A DNA stretch of 12,688 nt, from positions 1-12,688 of the forward strand of contig URXI01000094.1 of the NCBI GenBank assembly GCA_900551775.1, written 5' to 3'. Made by a program: the position numbers and the translations under genes. Source of the DNA: an uncultured Eubacterium sp. (GTDB taxonomy: Bacteria > Bacillota > Clostridia > Peptostreptococcales > Anaerovoracaceae). Shown in pieces: positions 5,015 to 12,688 of the stretch (positions are counted from its first letter, which is position 1; each line of letters starts with the position of its first letter). The notes beneath the pieces were generated by a model, which did no database searches, was not told where the DNA came from, and worked only from the letters and a program-made list of their open reading frames with translations.

Positions 5015-6505
5015 TTAAATCCTTCTATACCCCGCCATGCAGCACGCGATATTGGCTGCAATCCCTAAAAACAGCGGATCAAAGGGCAGGCCAATCAGAT
5101 TCCCTGCGATGACTGCTGCGGGTCCTGCGATCATCGAGGACAGGACAGCCGTTCCTTTGATTCTTCCTTTCAGGAATAATGCGCAGCTAAACGGCAATAC
5201 CACGACGGCACCTCGCAAACCCATGGAAAGAAACCCCATATCGTTGATAATGGCATCGGAAGACGCCCCTCCGATCAAGGCAGCTGCCAAAAGCACCAAA
5301 ACAATCGTGATCCGCGTTACAAACAGTTTGTTTCTTTCCTCATTTATTTTGTCAGATATCCTGGCGAAAATATCCTCTACTAAAATTACGGAAACGCCCA
5401 GTGACAATCCCGCTCCGCCGCCGACAATGGTGATCAAAAGCGTGCCTAGTGCCATACCGCCGATCAGCTTCGGCATATAATGAACGACAAAGGCGGGAAA
5501 CACCTGCGCCGTAGAATCCAGCTGAATCAACCCCTGCGGAATAGATTTCCCCATTTCTGCCAACTGCCTCACTTCCTCAGCTGTGATACAGTGTCCCCGC
5601 ATGAACAGCCCGATTGCAATGCAGGCGATGCCGATCGGCGGAATCAGAAAAGCTGCCAACAGCGAACCTTTACGAGCTTTGTCGTCTGTTTTAGCAGACC
5701 AGATGGCCTGTGCATAAGTCTGTGTGGACAAGACGCCGAGAACCAGTGAAATTCCGGAACCGACATCCTTTGATATGCCACGGGCTGTCAGGTTCATATA
5801 TTGCTGATCGACGTCACTTGTACTTGCGAGATTGTAGAGGCTTCCGACTTCAGTCCGAAGCAATGTGTGATCCAGTAATTCCAACAAACCACTGACTCCC
5901 TTCGTCATCACCAGTACAAGAAACAATCCGATGATGGAGACCCCATAGAGAAGCAGCAGCTTTACAATACCGCCCATACCCGCACCCCAGACACCGCCAA
6001 AGACGACGTAGACCATCATCAATGCGGCGGCAATGCTAATAGCAAGCCACTTGTTGATATCGAATAACGTGGTCAGCAGCGCGCATGCCGAAACGACCTG
6101 AGAGATGATGCTGATGATAATTCCGATAGAGCTCAGTACCGATCCAACGCCTTCCGCCCGTGGGCCATATTCCTTTGCGATCACTTCCATCAAAGTCGTG
6201 GCACCCGATTGACGCATCGGCTTTGCATATCCCCATGCCAAAATTGCACATCCAATGCCTGAGCCAAGCGTAAACCACCAGGCCGACAATCCGTAAAGAT
6301 AGGCGAGCTGCGCTGTACCGATGGTGGCCTGACCGCTGACAAGGGCGCCCATAATCGTGCCGCACACGATCCAAGGTCCTGCAGCACCGCTGCCGGTTGA
6401 AAAATCCCCCTCCCCACTCACCTTCGTCCCAGAGTAAATTCCGACGCCGATAATCAAGGCGATGGTCATGACAATTCCGATAATATGTAAGATTCCAATA
6501 GACAT
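5015..6505 (-). CDS. Sodium:solute symporter (SSS) family permease
   Basis: Integral membrane transporter of 496 residues with about 13 hydrophobic helices: N-terminal helix 4-24, then GSGAAGPWIVCGTIMGALVSGQATIGTAQ (38-66, in the TM1/TM2 region), and later helices up to 476-490. The order and motifs (YGLSAWWFTLGSGIG at 71-85, MVYVVFGGVWG at 164-174, VILVEDIF at 373-380) fit the SSS family, which uses a Na+ gradient to import amino acids, carboxylates, pantothenate and similar solutes. The substrate cannot be read from sequence. The usual Ser/Thr-rich Na2 segment (MST..S) before the E-D-(I/L)-(F/Y) motif reads VGGGAG here, so ion coupling may differ. ATG at 6505 is preferred over the in-frame GTG at 6514, because AGGTGA (6511-6516) overlaps the GTG and sits 5 nt before the ATG. 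Neighbouring D-Ala genes suggest an amino-acid or small-peptide substrate (inference). Confidence 0.88.
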   Translation of the reverse strand: MSIGILHIIGIVMTIALIIGVGIYSGTKVSGEGDFSTGSGAAGPWIVCGTIMGALVSGQATIGTAQLAYLYGLSAWWFTLGSGIGCAILAWGYAKPMRQSGATTLMEVIAKEYGPRAEGVGSVLSSIGIIISIISQVVSACALLTTLFDINKWLAISIAAALMMVYVVFGGVWGAGMGGIVKLLLLYGVSIIGLFLVLVMTKGVSGLLELLDHTLLRTEVGSLYNLASTSDVDQQYMNLTARGISKDVGSGISLVLGVLSTQTYAQAIWSAKTDDKARKGSLLAAFLIPPIGIACIAIGLFMRGHCITAEEVRQLAEMGKSIPQGLIQLDSTAQVFPAFVVHYMPKLIGGMALGTLLITIVGGGAGLSLGVSVILVEDIFARISDKINEERNKLFVTRITIVLVLLAAALIGGASSDAIINDMGFLSMGLRGAVVVLPFSCALFLKGRIKGTAVLSSMIAGPAAVIAGNLIGLPFDPLFLGIAANIACCMAGYRRI

Positions 6506-6510
6506 TTGTA

Positions 6511-6516
6511 TCACCT
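6511..6516 (-). promoter_or_regulatory. Ribosome site deciding the symporter start
   Basis: AGGTGA with a 5-nt gap to the ATG at 6503-6505. The upstream GTG (6512-6514) lies within this site and so cannot be the start served by it. Confidence 0.7.
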
Positions 6517-6554
6517 GCGATTCTATAAATTAGACATCAAGCCCAATCGTTTCT

Positions 6555-6584
6555 ATTTTATCACGAAATTAAACAAAGCGTCAG
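6555..6584 (-). promoter_or_regulatory. Probable promoter of the symporter gene
   Basis: Minus strand CTGACG (6579-6584), 18 bp spacer, TAAAAT (6555-6560), giving a leader of about 40 nt. The -35 matches 4 of 6 and the -10 5 of 6. It sits just after the terminator of the hydrogenase operon, where a new promoter is needed. No sigma-54 site was seen here. Confidence 0.4.
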
Positions 6585-6602
6585 ACTTTTCAATTTGCGT
6601 CC

Positions 6603-6641
6603 AAACAAAAAGGGCATACCTGATTTTCTCGATACGCCCTT
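6603..6641 (-). terminator. Intrinsic terminator of the tetR-RND-hydrogenase operon
   Basis: On the minus strand AAGGGCGTA (6633-6641) pairs with TATGCCCTT (6610-6618) as a 9 bp stem (one G-U) around a 14-nt loop, and is followed by TTTGTTT. It lies about 45 nt after the hydrogenase stop codon. Confidence 0.85.
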
Positions 6642-6685
6642 GTATATTGCATGCAACATCAAACCTGATGCAGCGCACATTTTCT

Positions 6686-8125
6686 TTATAAGATATTAAT
6701 CGTCTTCTTCACGTTTGGCAGGATTTCTGTTGCCGTAGCCTCTTCACTATGCTCTTCGATTTCTTCTGCCGCATCGTCATAACGAACCAGATTTCCAGAT
6801 CCGCCGACACAGCCGCCGATACATGCCATACCTTCAATAAAGTTATTCGGTAAGACGCCCTTATCTGCCCTGGCCAATGCCTGTTTGCACTTGTCGATGC
6901 CGTCACAGACAATCGGATTAAATTCGAAATCGTGAATGTCCAGTTCCTTCAGAGCCTGCGTGACTGCTTCGGCAAGTCCGCCGGATTTGGCGAAAATTCT
7001 GCCATAATAGGACGCCTGGTTCCATTCCGTCTCTTCCTGTTCCCGCAGAAGAATGTCTCTGCTGTCGAAGAGGGCCTGCAGTTCTTCAAAGGTAATCGCA
7101 TAATCGATGTACTTGCGGACTTCCGGCTTTCTGACTTCCGCCTTCTTTGCGATGCAAGGTCCGATAAATACAATCGTCGATTCCGGATGTCCTTCTTTGA
7201 TGAACTTCGCCAGTTCGGCCATCGGTGAGAAGTTATGAGAAATCTTCTCCCTCAGGCCGGGATATTTGGTTTCGATGTATTTTACGAATGCCGGACAGCA
7301 GGAAGATGTCAGGAATCCCTTTTCTACCAGTTCCTGTGCTTCCTTTGTCGCTACCATGTCTGCGCCCAGTGCTACCTCGAGAACCTGTGCAAATCCCAGC
7401 TTTTTGATGCCGGTAATGACCTGTCCCAGGTTAGCATAGAGGAACTGGCTGGCGATGGATGGTGCTACGATGGCGATTGTCGGATTGTTCGCGTCCTTGC
7501 GCGTGCTCTCCTTGAGGGAGTTGATGACGTCCACGATGCTGGATACGTCAACGGTGGCGCCGAACGGACAGTGGTATACACAGGTACCGCAGCTGATACA
7601 TTTGTCGTAATCAATCATTGCCTCGCCGCCAGGACCCATGGAAATCGCCTTGACTTTGCAGGCGTTCTCGCACGGTCTCTGGAAATTATGTATTGCGCTG
7701 TATTTGCAGGCTGTGGCACATCTGCCGCAGTCCACACACTTATTTTTGTCAATATGTGCATGATGTTTGGAATCGATTGTAATCGCGCCCAATTTACAGG
7801 CGTCGATGCAGCCGTGGGCCAGACAGCCTCGGCAAAGATCTGTTACAACATATCCGGCCTCTGGACATTCGTCGCAGGCAATGTCGATGACCTGTACGAC
7901 ACCGCTGGCTTTTCTGCTTCCTCCGATAGCCAATCTGATTCGTTCAGCGATGACTGCTCTGTCCTTATAGATGCAGCATCTCTGAGGCGGTTCATCCTTT
8001 GGAATGACCTTGCTGGAAATTTCGTTAAACTCTGCAAAAACATCGTTGCCACGCCATGTCTGAATGGCAACTTCTCGAAGGACATTGTACTTCCTTTCTT
8101 GTACTTTGTTGTCAAATAATTTCAC
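6686..8125 (-). CDS. Monomeric [FeFe]-hydrogenase, group-B type
   Basis: Cytoplasmic iron-only hydrogenase (479 residues) that would interconvert protons and H2 with ferredoxin-type electrons. N-terminal cysteines occur at C50/C51 and C84/C87. Iron-sulfur motifs follow: C98-C101-C106-C110, C130-C133-C136-C140, the extra pair C152/C156, and C176-C179-C182-C186. The H-cluster domain begins near 215, with L1 TSSCCPAFVKYIE (C276 as proton-relay position, C277 as ligand), L2 GPCIAKKAE (C324) and L3 EGMACIGGCVGGSG (C435, C439). GPC instead of the classical MPC in L2 and F instead of W/G-type residues after TSCCP fit the group-B enzymes of anaerobes rather than group A. GTG start at 8125 with GGAGG 9 nt upstream. 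It begins 17 nt after the RND gene, so the two are cotranscribed. No maturation genes (hydE/F/G) are in the window. A sensory or electron-sink role is possible. Confidence 0.93.
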   Translation of the reverse strand: MKLFDNKVQERKYNVLREVAIQTWRGNDVFAEFNEISSKVIPKDEPPQRCCIYKDRAVIAERIRLAIGGSRKASGVVQVIDIACDECPEAGYVVTDLCRGCLAHGCIDACKLGAITIDSKHHAHIDKNKCVDCGRCATACKYSAIHNFQRPCENACKVKAISMGPGGEAMIDYDKCISCGTCVYHCPFGATVDVSSIVDVINSLKESTRKDANNPTIAIVAPSIASQFLYANLGQVITGIKKLGFAQVLEVALGADMVATKEAQELVEKGFLTSSCCPAFVKYIETKYPGLREKISHNFSPMAELAKFIKEGHPESTIVFIGPCIAKKAEVRKPEVRKYIDYAITFEELQALFDSRDILLREQEETEWNQASYYGRIFAKSGGLAEAVTQALKELDIHDFEFNPIVCDGIDKCKQALARADKGVLPNNFIEGMACIGGCVGGSGNLVRYDDAAEEIEEHSEEATATEILPNVKKTINIL

Positions 8126-8142
8126 TCTCTATGACCTCCAAA

Positions 8143-11100
8143 TTAAATATTACTGATATCCAGATCTTCATCTGAAAGGTGTTTATACTCCTCGCCGTTC
8201 ATTATATCATAAATGACCGGAACAATATAGAGCGTTAATAAAGTTGCATAAATTAATCCGCCAATGCAGACTAAGGCTACGGGCTGCATCATATCTGTAC
8301 CCGACGAATTGCCGAAGGCCATCACAATCAGACCGAGAATCGTTGTCAGAGACGTCATCAAAATCGGTCTCATCCTCGTCATACCAGCTTCTATAATCGC
8401 TTCTTTCTTGGCCGCGCCCGCTGCTCTCAACTGATTGATATAGTCGACCAAAACGATACCGTTGTTTACGATAATCCCCGTCAGCATGACCATGCCGATC
8501 ATGGCGATGACACTGATTTCCTTGCCCGTGATTAAAAGGGCCAGCAGACCGCCAGTAAAGGCCAGCGGTATGGTGAACATGATGATGAACGGTGACTTCA
8601 ACGACTGGAATTGAGCCACCATGATCAAGTAGACGAAGAGGATTCCCAAGATCAACATCAGAACTAAGTCTTCCATCGCGTCCATGATGGTCTCATTCTC
8701 CCCTGTAAACTCTATCGTCGTGCCCTTTGGCAGTTCGTATTTCTCAATCGCTTTCTCCGCCGCAGAAGTTACCTTTGTTACATTGTAACCTTCTTTCAAA
8801 GTGCCCGTCACATTGAGATACCTGCTCTGATTGTCGCGGCCGATGGATTTCAGGGTCTCTTTTTCCTCCAGCTTTGCAATGTCATTCAGTTTAATCTTCT
8901 GCTCTTTACCGTCTGCATCTTTGACGGTCAAAGTTAGATTTTTCATTTCCTTTGGCGTCAAAGCTTCCTTCTGTTCAGAAGAAACCACCACGTCATAGTC
9001 GTTGTCCTGCCATGTCACTGTCGTCGCCTTGTCCTCATAGGTCATGGCATCTACAATAGCCGTATAAACCTGGGCCACCGTCAGACCTCGTTTCATGGCA
9101 GCCGTCTTTTTTACGACAAAGTGATATTCTTTATCTGACTCCTGGATACCACTCTCTACTTCGTCGATGCCCTTTACCTTTGCCAGTTCAGCACTGATTC
9201 CCTTTGCGGTCTCCTGCAGGTGATCCAGATCTGCACTGTATACGTTGATGGAAACGCCGGAGCCTCCAAGGGCAGTGGTAAAATCACTGGTAGAAGAGCC
9301 TGAAGCAGTCACGACGCCTTTCAGGTCTTTACATGCATCGTTGATTTTGTCAGCCACCCAGGTGCTCGTGTGTTCCATTTCCTCTTTCAGCATGATATAG
9401 AAGGAAACGGTGGCCTGAGAAGTTCCGCCGCCCATCATGCCGCCTGTTGACAAAATCGCGCCTACCGTATCGACATCCTTGATCGTTTCTATCTTTTTAA
9501 TGGCTGCATCCGCGGTTTCTTTTGTCTCCTCCAGACTGCTTCCCTTCGGCATCTCCATCGTTGCCTGAATCTGTGGTGAACTCATCTCCGGCATGAAAAT
9601 GAAGCCTCTCTGCAGGCTGAAGTATATACTGCCGACTAGGAGAATCACTGCCAGGAGCAGAATCGGTGCCTTATGTTTCAATACGTAAGTGATGGACTGT
9701 TCATACTTTTTCAATACTGCCAGATAGTACCTGCCTTCTGTCTCTTTGGTGTTTACCAACAGTTTTGACGACATGGCAGGTACAAGAGTCAGAGCGATAA
9801 TCAAGCTGGCTATCAGCGTATATGCTACAGTCAATGCCATATCAGTAAACAACTGCCTGGTCAATCCATCGGTAAATATGATAGGTACGAATACGCAGAT
9901 TGTCGTTAGCGTAGAGGCTGTAATCGCTGCACTGACCTGCTTTGCGCCTGCCACTGCCGCTTTCGGCGCTGGAACACCCTGCCTGCGCAATCTGACCGTG
10001 TTTTCAATGACGACTACGGAGTTATCCACCAGCATACCGACAGATACAGCAAGACCCGACATTGAAATCAGATTGATGCTGATCCCTGAGAAATACATCA
10101 GTAAAATGGCAAAGATGATACTGATTGGAATACTGCACAAGGTAATGATCGTCGGTTTGATGCCTCTGAGGAAGAGGAACAGAATCAAGATCGCAAACAG
10201 TGCTCCCCACAATAAGCTGCTGAGTATGGAGTTAACTACGAGCCTTATGTAATCACCCTGATCCATCAGACTGGTAAAGTGCAGGCCGTCGTGCTCCTTG
10301 CTCAGTTCTGTAAATTTATTCTGTATGTTTTCACAGACCTCCGCTGTGGCATAGTTTGACTGCTTTGAAAATGATAAGACAACGCCGTCCTCTCCGTTAA
10401 TCTTTGCGTAGAGGTTGTCAGCATTATCGCTCATAAATACATCTGCCACGTCTTTCAAATAAATCTTGCCTACACTGTCCACGCCGGAGTCAAAGAGAAA
10501 AAGATTTTTCGCCTGCTGCTCGGTTGACACATCGTCACCTACGCTGACCAGGTAGTTCGTTCCGCCCTCTTCCACGTAACCGGCTGGCATAGAAAAATTC
10601 TGTCCCTGCAGAATCCCAGAAATCATTTCGGTCGTGATCTTGTCGCCAATCTTCGCCTGCTCTCTTGCCGACTGTGCCTGGGAATCAAGCTGTGCCTGGG
10701 CTGTTTTCAACTGCCCTTCTGCCTGAGAGATTTCACTTTTCGCTGTCTTTATTTTCCCCTCGGCGGTGGATAACTGCTTCTCTGTCTTTGCAAGTTTTTG
10801 TGCCTGTTCCTTGTACTGCTCTTCTGGAAGGAACGGCTTTCCTTCTTCCAGCTGGGCTTTCGCTTTCTCAAGCTGTGCCTTCCCATCATCGATTTTCTTC
10901 TGCTGATCGGCTAGCTGGCTTTTGCCCTGCTGTACCTTTCCCTTCTGTGCATCCAGCTCACTCTGAGCGCTGGCAAGCTGGCTGTTGACGCTGGCGAGAA
11001 TTTTGTTGTTGATCTTGTCAATCTTGTTCTGGCTGATGACCACATTGACCTTTTCCTCCAGAATTCCAGAAGTGTCAATGCTGGCAACTCCCGTCGTACC

Positions 11101-11592
11101 TTCCAGCTGATTCATCAAAGTGTCACTGACAAAGGAAGAGAGCTCCGCCCTGTCCTTTCCTTTGTAATCTACTGCAGCTACACTGACTGGAATCATGTTG
11201 GGATTAAGCTTCATGATGGTCGGTGTGCCGACGGCGTCTTCCCAATTGCCTTCTACCAAATTGATCTTCTGTAAAATATCCGAGGATACTGTATCCATAT
11301 TGACGCTGTCTTCAAACTCCAGCATCACCATAGAGTAGTTGGCGTTAGAAACGGACTGCAGATTCTTGATATCCGTCAAAGTCGCCAGCCTCTGTTCCAA
11401 AGGCTTTGTGACATTGTTTTCTACTTTTTCTGGCGTCGCCCCGGCATATGGGGTCACAACAATGACATATGGCATGTCAATATTCGGAAATAAATCCGGC
11501 GTCATCTTGGTATAGGACACAATTCCTGTAACCAGGATGATAACGACCGCTACAAATACGGTAAACGGCTTCTTAACACTAAACTTAGACAT
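8143..11592 (-). CDS. RND efflux transporter with coiled-coil insertion
   Basis: Proton-driven export permease of the RND (AcrB/SwrC-like) superfamily, 1149 residues. An N-terminal helix (residues 8-30) is followed by a first large extracellular loop (about 31-450), TM2-6 (451-605), TM7 (641-660), a second large loop (about 661-970) and TM8-12 (971-1130). The proton-relay segment in TM4 is SVGMLVDNSVVVIEN, with D523 kept and N524 in place of the second Asp of AcrB. The TM10 motif is GIIVNNGIVLVD, with Asn where AcrB has Lys940. Residues about 196-312 form an Ala/Gln/Lys-rich heptad hairpin inserted in the first loop. ATG at 11592 is chosen because MSKFSVKKPFTVF is the typical RND start and a GAGGGG ribosome site precedes it; an earlier in-frame start would read back into tetR. 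The ATG overlaps the tetR TGA (TGATG). No membrane-fusion or outer-membrane partner is nearby, as expected for a single-membrane cell. Confidence 0.93.
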   Translation of the reverse strand: MSKFSVKKPFTVFVAVVIILVTGIVSYTKMTPDLFPNIDMPYVIVVTPYAGATPEKVENNVTKPLEQRLATLTDIKNLQSVSNANYSMVMLEFEDSVNMDTVSSDILQKINLVEGNWEDAVGTPTIMKLNPNMIPVSVAAVDYKGKDRAELSSFVSDTLMNQLEGTTGVASIDTSGILEEKVNVVISQNKIDKINNKILASVNSQLASAQSELDAQKGKVQQGKSQLADQQKKIDDGKAQLEKAKAQLEEGKPFLPEEQYKEQAQKLAKTEKQLSTAEGKIKTAKSEISQAEGQLKTAQAQLDSQAQSAREQAKIGDKITTEMISGILQGQNFSMPAGYVEEGGTNYLVSVGDDVSTEQQAKNLFLFDSGVDSVGKIYLKDVADVFMSDNADNLYAKINGEDGVVLSFSKQSNYATAEVCENIQNKFTELSKEHDGLHFTSLMDQGDYIRLVVNSILSSLLWGALFAILILFLFLRGIKPTIITLCSIPISIIFAILLMYFSGISINLISMSGLAVSVGMLVDNSVVVIENTVRLRRQGVPAPKAAVAGAKQVSAAITASTLTTICVFVPIIFTDGLTRQLFTDMALTVAYTLIASLIIALTLVPAMSSKLLVNTKETEGRYYLAVLKKYEQSITYVLKHKAPILLLAVILLVGSIYFSLQRGFIFMPEMSSPQIQATMEMPKGSSLEETKETADAAIKKIETIKDVDTVGAILSTGGMMGGGTSQATVSFYIMLKEEMEHTSTWVADKINDACKDLKGVVTASGSSTSDFTTALGGSGVSINVYSADLDHLQETAKGISAELAKVKGIDEVESGIQESDKEYHFVVKKTAAMKRGLTVAQVYTAIVDAMTYEDKATTVTWQDNDYDVVVSSEQKEALTPKEMKNLTLTVKDADGKEQKIKLNDIAKLEEKETLKSIGRDNQSRYLNVTGTLKEGYNVTKVTSAAEKAIEKYELPKGTTIEFTGENETIMDAMEDLVLMLILGILFVYLIMVAQFQSLKSPFIIMFTIPLAFTGGLLALLITGKEISVIAMIGMVMLTGIIVNNGIVLVDYINQLRAAGAAKKEAIIEAGMTRMRPILMTSLTTILGLIVMAFGNSSGTDMMQPVALVCIGGLIYATLLTLYIVPVIYDIMNGEEYKHLSDEDLDISNI

Positions 11593-12200
11593 CAATTTCC
11601 CCTCTCTGTTCCTCGCTTGATCAATTCCATCTGACCTGAAAATTCTGCTCTTACTCTGTCTGCATGCCTGATATCGTGCAGGCATTCTGCTGCTGCATTC
11701 TTCAATAATAGGAAAAGCAGCCGTGCTAATAAAATCAGCTCACCGTCTTCCCCGTTTTTCAGCAGGGTTCTGTCCGTTCCCTCCACGAGAATCTCAACAA
11801 TTTCATTTTGAAGGCTCAGTATGAAGTCCAAAGTACATTCATTCTTATCCGCTTCTCCGATGATATTTTTCATCCCCTGTTGATTTCGTTCGTCTCTGCC
11901 CAGGACGATCACACCGTCCAGCACCCGGCTGACCGCGGCAAAGATATCCCCCTTGCAGATTCGCAGGCTGTCTCTGATCCCATCCTTTAAGATGTTTATG
12001 TAGTCAGAAAGCATGTACTGAATCAGGTCGTGCTTATCGTCAAAATACTGATAAAAGCTTCCCCTGGAAATATCCGCTTTCTGTATGATTTTGTTGATAG
12101 ACATCTCGCTGGCCGGCACCCGCACGATTTCGTCTGCCGCCGCATCGAGAATCCGTTTTCGTTTCTCTTCTGGTAAATTATAAAATGTTTCTTTTGGCAT
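11592..12200 (-). CDS. TetR/AcrR-family transcriptional regulator
   Basis: One-component repressor of 202 residues. The N-terminal HTH (about 33-58) reads MSINKIIQKADISRGSFYQYFDDKHDL, a typical TetR signature. The remaining helical domain (about 65-195) would bind an unknown ligand and form the dimer. ATG at 12200 (MPKETFYNLPEEKRKRIL) is preferred over the in-frame TTG at 12224, since the family starts just before the KR-x-IL helix and a GGGAAG ribosome-like site precedes the ATG. It is the first gene of an operon with the RND pump (1-nt stop/start overlap) and the hydrogenase. Probably autoregulated through the palindrome at 12227-12239, with a pump substrate as likely inducer (inference from similar tetR-RND pairs). 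Confidence 0.92.
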   Translation of the reverse strand: MPKETFYNLPEEKRKRILDAAADEIVRVPASEMSINKIIQKADISRGSFYQYFDDKHDLIQYMLSDYINILKDGIRDSLRICKGDIFAAVSRVLDGVIVLGRDERNQQGMKNIIGEADKNECTLDFILSLQNEIVEILVEGTDRTLLKNGEDGELILLARLLFLLLKNAAAECLHDIRHADRVRAEFSGQMELIKRGTERGN

Positions 12201-12226
12201 AAATCTTCCCTTTCGTAACAGCAAAA

Positions 12227-12239
12227 TGACACCCTGTCA
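12227..12239. promoter_or_regulatory. Palindromic operator, probably bound by the TetR protein
   Basis: Perfect TGACA-CCC-TGTCA palindrome located about 4-16 nt downstream of the predicted transcript start. The half-site TGACAGG recurs on the minus strand at 12272-12278 over the -35 box, 39 bp upstream, so the repressor may contact both places. Confidence 0.6.
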
Positions 12240-12249
12240 CATTCTAATT

Positions 12250-12279
12250 ATTATATGCGACCAAGGTGTCTCCTGTCAA
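12250..12279 (-). promoter_or_regulatory. Promoter of the tetR-RND-hydrogenase operon
   Basis: Minus strand TTGACA (12274-12279), 18 bp spacer, TATAAT (12250-12255): both hexamers match consensus. The predicted start is near 12243, giving a 43 nt leader. So strong a promoter is what one expects of a repressed operon. Confidence 0.8.
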
Positions 12280-12297
12280 TATGATTCAGATTAGATA

Positions 12298-12688
12298 TCA
12301 CTGCATCTTTTTACCTATTTTCCATACAGCATCTACTGCTCTGTCAATCTCCCTGCGGGTGTTGAACGGACCTACGCTGAGCCTCACTGCGCCGGTTTCC
12401 CAAGTACCGATGGTCTTGTGTGCAAGCCCTGCACAGTGATATCCGCCTCGCACCGCAATCCCGTAGTCCCTGTTCAGCAATGCTGTGACCTCTTCACACT
12501 CTACATTTCTGATATTGAACAGACTGATGCCCGTCTTTCCAGCTGGTACAGGTCCGTACATATCGACAAAGTCCATATTTCTGATTCTGTCGTCAAAACG
12601 TCTGATCAGCTCCCTCTCGTAAAACTCTATGGTCTGGATGCCCACTTTTTCAATAAATCTGGCGCTGTACCCCAGCCCTATGATTCCA
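12298..12688 (-). CDS. Class-V aminotransferase / cysteine desulfurase-like protein, 5' part off-window
   Basis: C-terminal 129 residues of a PLP-dependent enzyme of the SufS/NifS-like group. The frame is open to the window end (G-I-I-G-L-G-Y-S-A-R-F-I-E-K before the GTG at 12645), so the gene continues beyond 12688 and the GTG is internal. Recognisable segments: ISLFNIRNVECEEVTALLN, then DYGIAVRGGYHCAGLAHKTIGT with the cysteine at the persulfide-forming position of cysteine desulfurases, and AVRLSVGPFNTRREIDRAV. The GGYHCAGLAHK form resembles the stand-alone family often found in anaerobes rather than the suf-operon enzyme. The PLP lysine is off-window. Its stop is only 19 bp from the -35 box of the tetR operon and I see no terminator between them, so some read-through is possible. 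Confidence 0.88.
   Translation of the reverse strand, partial: GIIGLGYSARFIEKVGIQTIEFYERELIRRFDDRIRNMDFVDMYGPVPAGKTGISLFNIRNVECEEVTALLNRDYGIAVRGGYHCAGLAHKTIGTWETGAVRLSVGPFNTRREIDRAVDAVWKIGKKMQ

Noticed and set aside
6647..6656. Perfect palindrome TTGCATGCAA between the hydrogenase stop and its terminator
   Set aside because: Only 10 bp, after the gene end, with no promoter it could control; probably chance.
7235..8119. 294-codon plus-strand open frame opposite the hydrogenase gene
   Set aside because: Cysteine-rich only because it mirrors the hydrogenase coding sequence; no ribosome site or domain.
1..12688. Mobile element, prophage, CRISPR array, tRNA or riboswitch
   Set aside because: No transposase or integrase motifs, regular repeat-spacer pattern, cloverleaf or known riboswitch core was found on reading both strands.

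Overview
The window looks like chromosomal DNA of an anaerobic Bacillota, most likely a Clostridia-class amino-acid fermenter. Reasons: a group-B type monomeric [FeFe]-hydrogenase, a sigma-54 activator next to amino-acid genes, strong AGGAGG-type ribosome sites, AT-rich consensus promoters between genes of moderate GC, and an RND pump with neither a membrane-fusion nor an outer-membrane partner. The exact family is a guess (Anaerovoracaceae/Peptostreptococcales-like). No IS element, CRISPR array, tRNA or rRNA was seen.

Layout. Almost everything reads on the minus strand. The exception is the 3' part of an alanine racemase gene (1-996, plus), which runs head-on into dppA, a D-aminopeptidase (988-1821, minus); the two coding ends overlap by 9 bp. 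dppA is the second gene of an operon led by a sigma-54 enhancer-binding regulator (1841-3691). A good sigma-54 (-24/-12) promoter lies just upstream (3769-3784), and a perfect 8+8 bp inverted repeat sits at the usual enhancer distance inside the next gene. That gene encodes a LysR-type regulator of only 213 residues (3790-4431) that seems to lack one half of its effector domain. A 583 bp intergenic region (4432-5014) follows. It holds overlapping divergent promoters, a candidate ~130 nt structured small RNA on the plus strand, and a minus-strand promoter plus ribosome site that lead into no convincing gene. Next comes a sodium:solute-symporter family permease (5015-6505) with its own probable promoter.

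The right half is a separate minus-strand operon. A near-consensus promoter with a TetR-like palindromic operator drives a TetR regulator (11592-12200), an RND efflux transporter (8143-11592, start overlapping the tetR stop by 1 nt) and the [FeFe]-hydrogenase (6686-8125, 17 nt after the RND gene), and ends at an intrinsic terminator (6603-6641). Upstream is the C-terminal part of a class-V aminotransferase/cysteine desulfurase-like protein, cut by the window edge.

How they may work together (inference): the left half looks like a D-alanine / D-amino-acid peptide module, with a racemase, a D-aminopeptidase, a sigma-54 regulator with a large uncharacterised sensor region, and a permease that may import a related substrate. 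The right half couples an export pump and a hydrogenase under one TetR repressor, an unusual pairing suggesting a response to a toxic or redox-active compound. The most novel points are the shortened LysR protein beside a candidate small RNA, the apparently self-activated sigma-54/dppA operon, the RND pump with a built-in coiled-coil hairpin, and the pump-hydrogenase operon.
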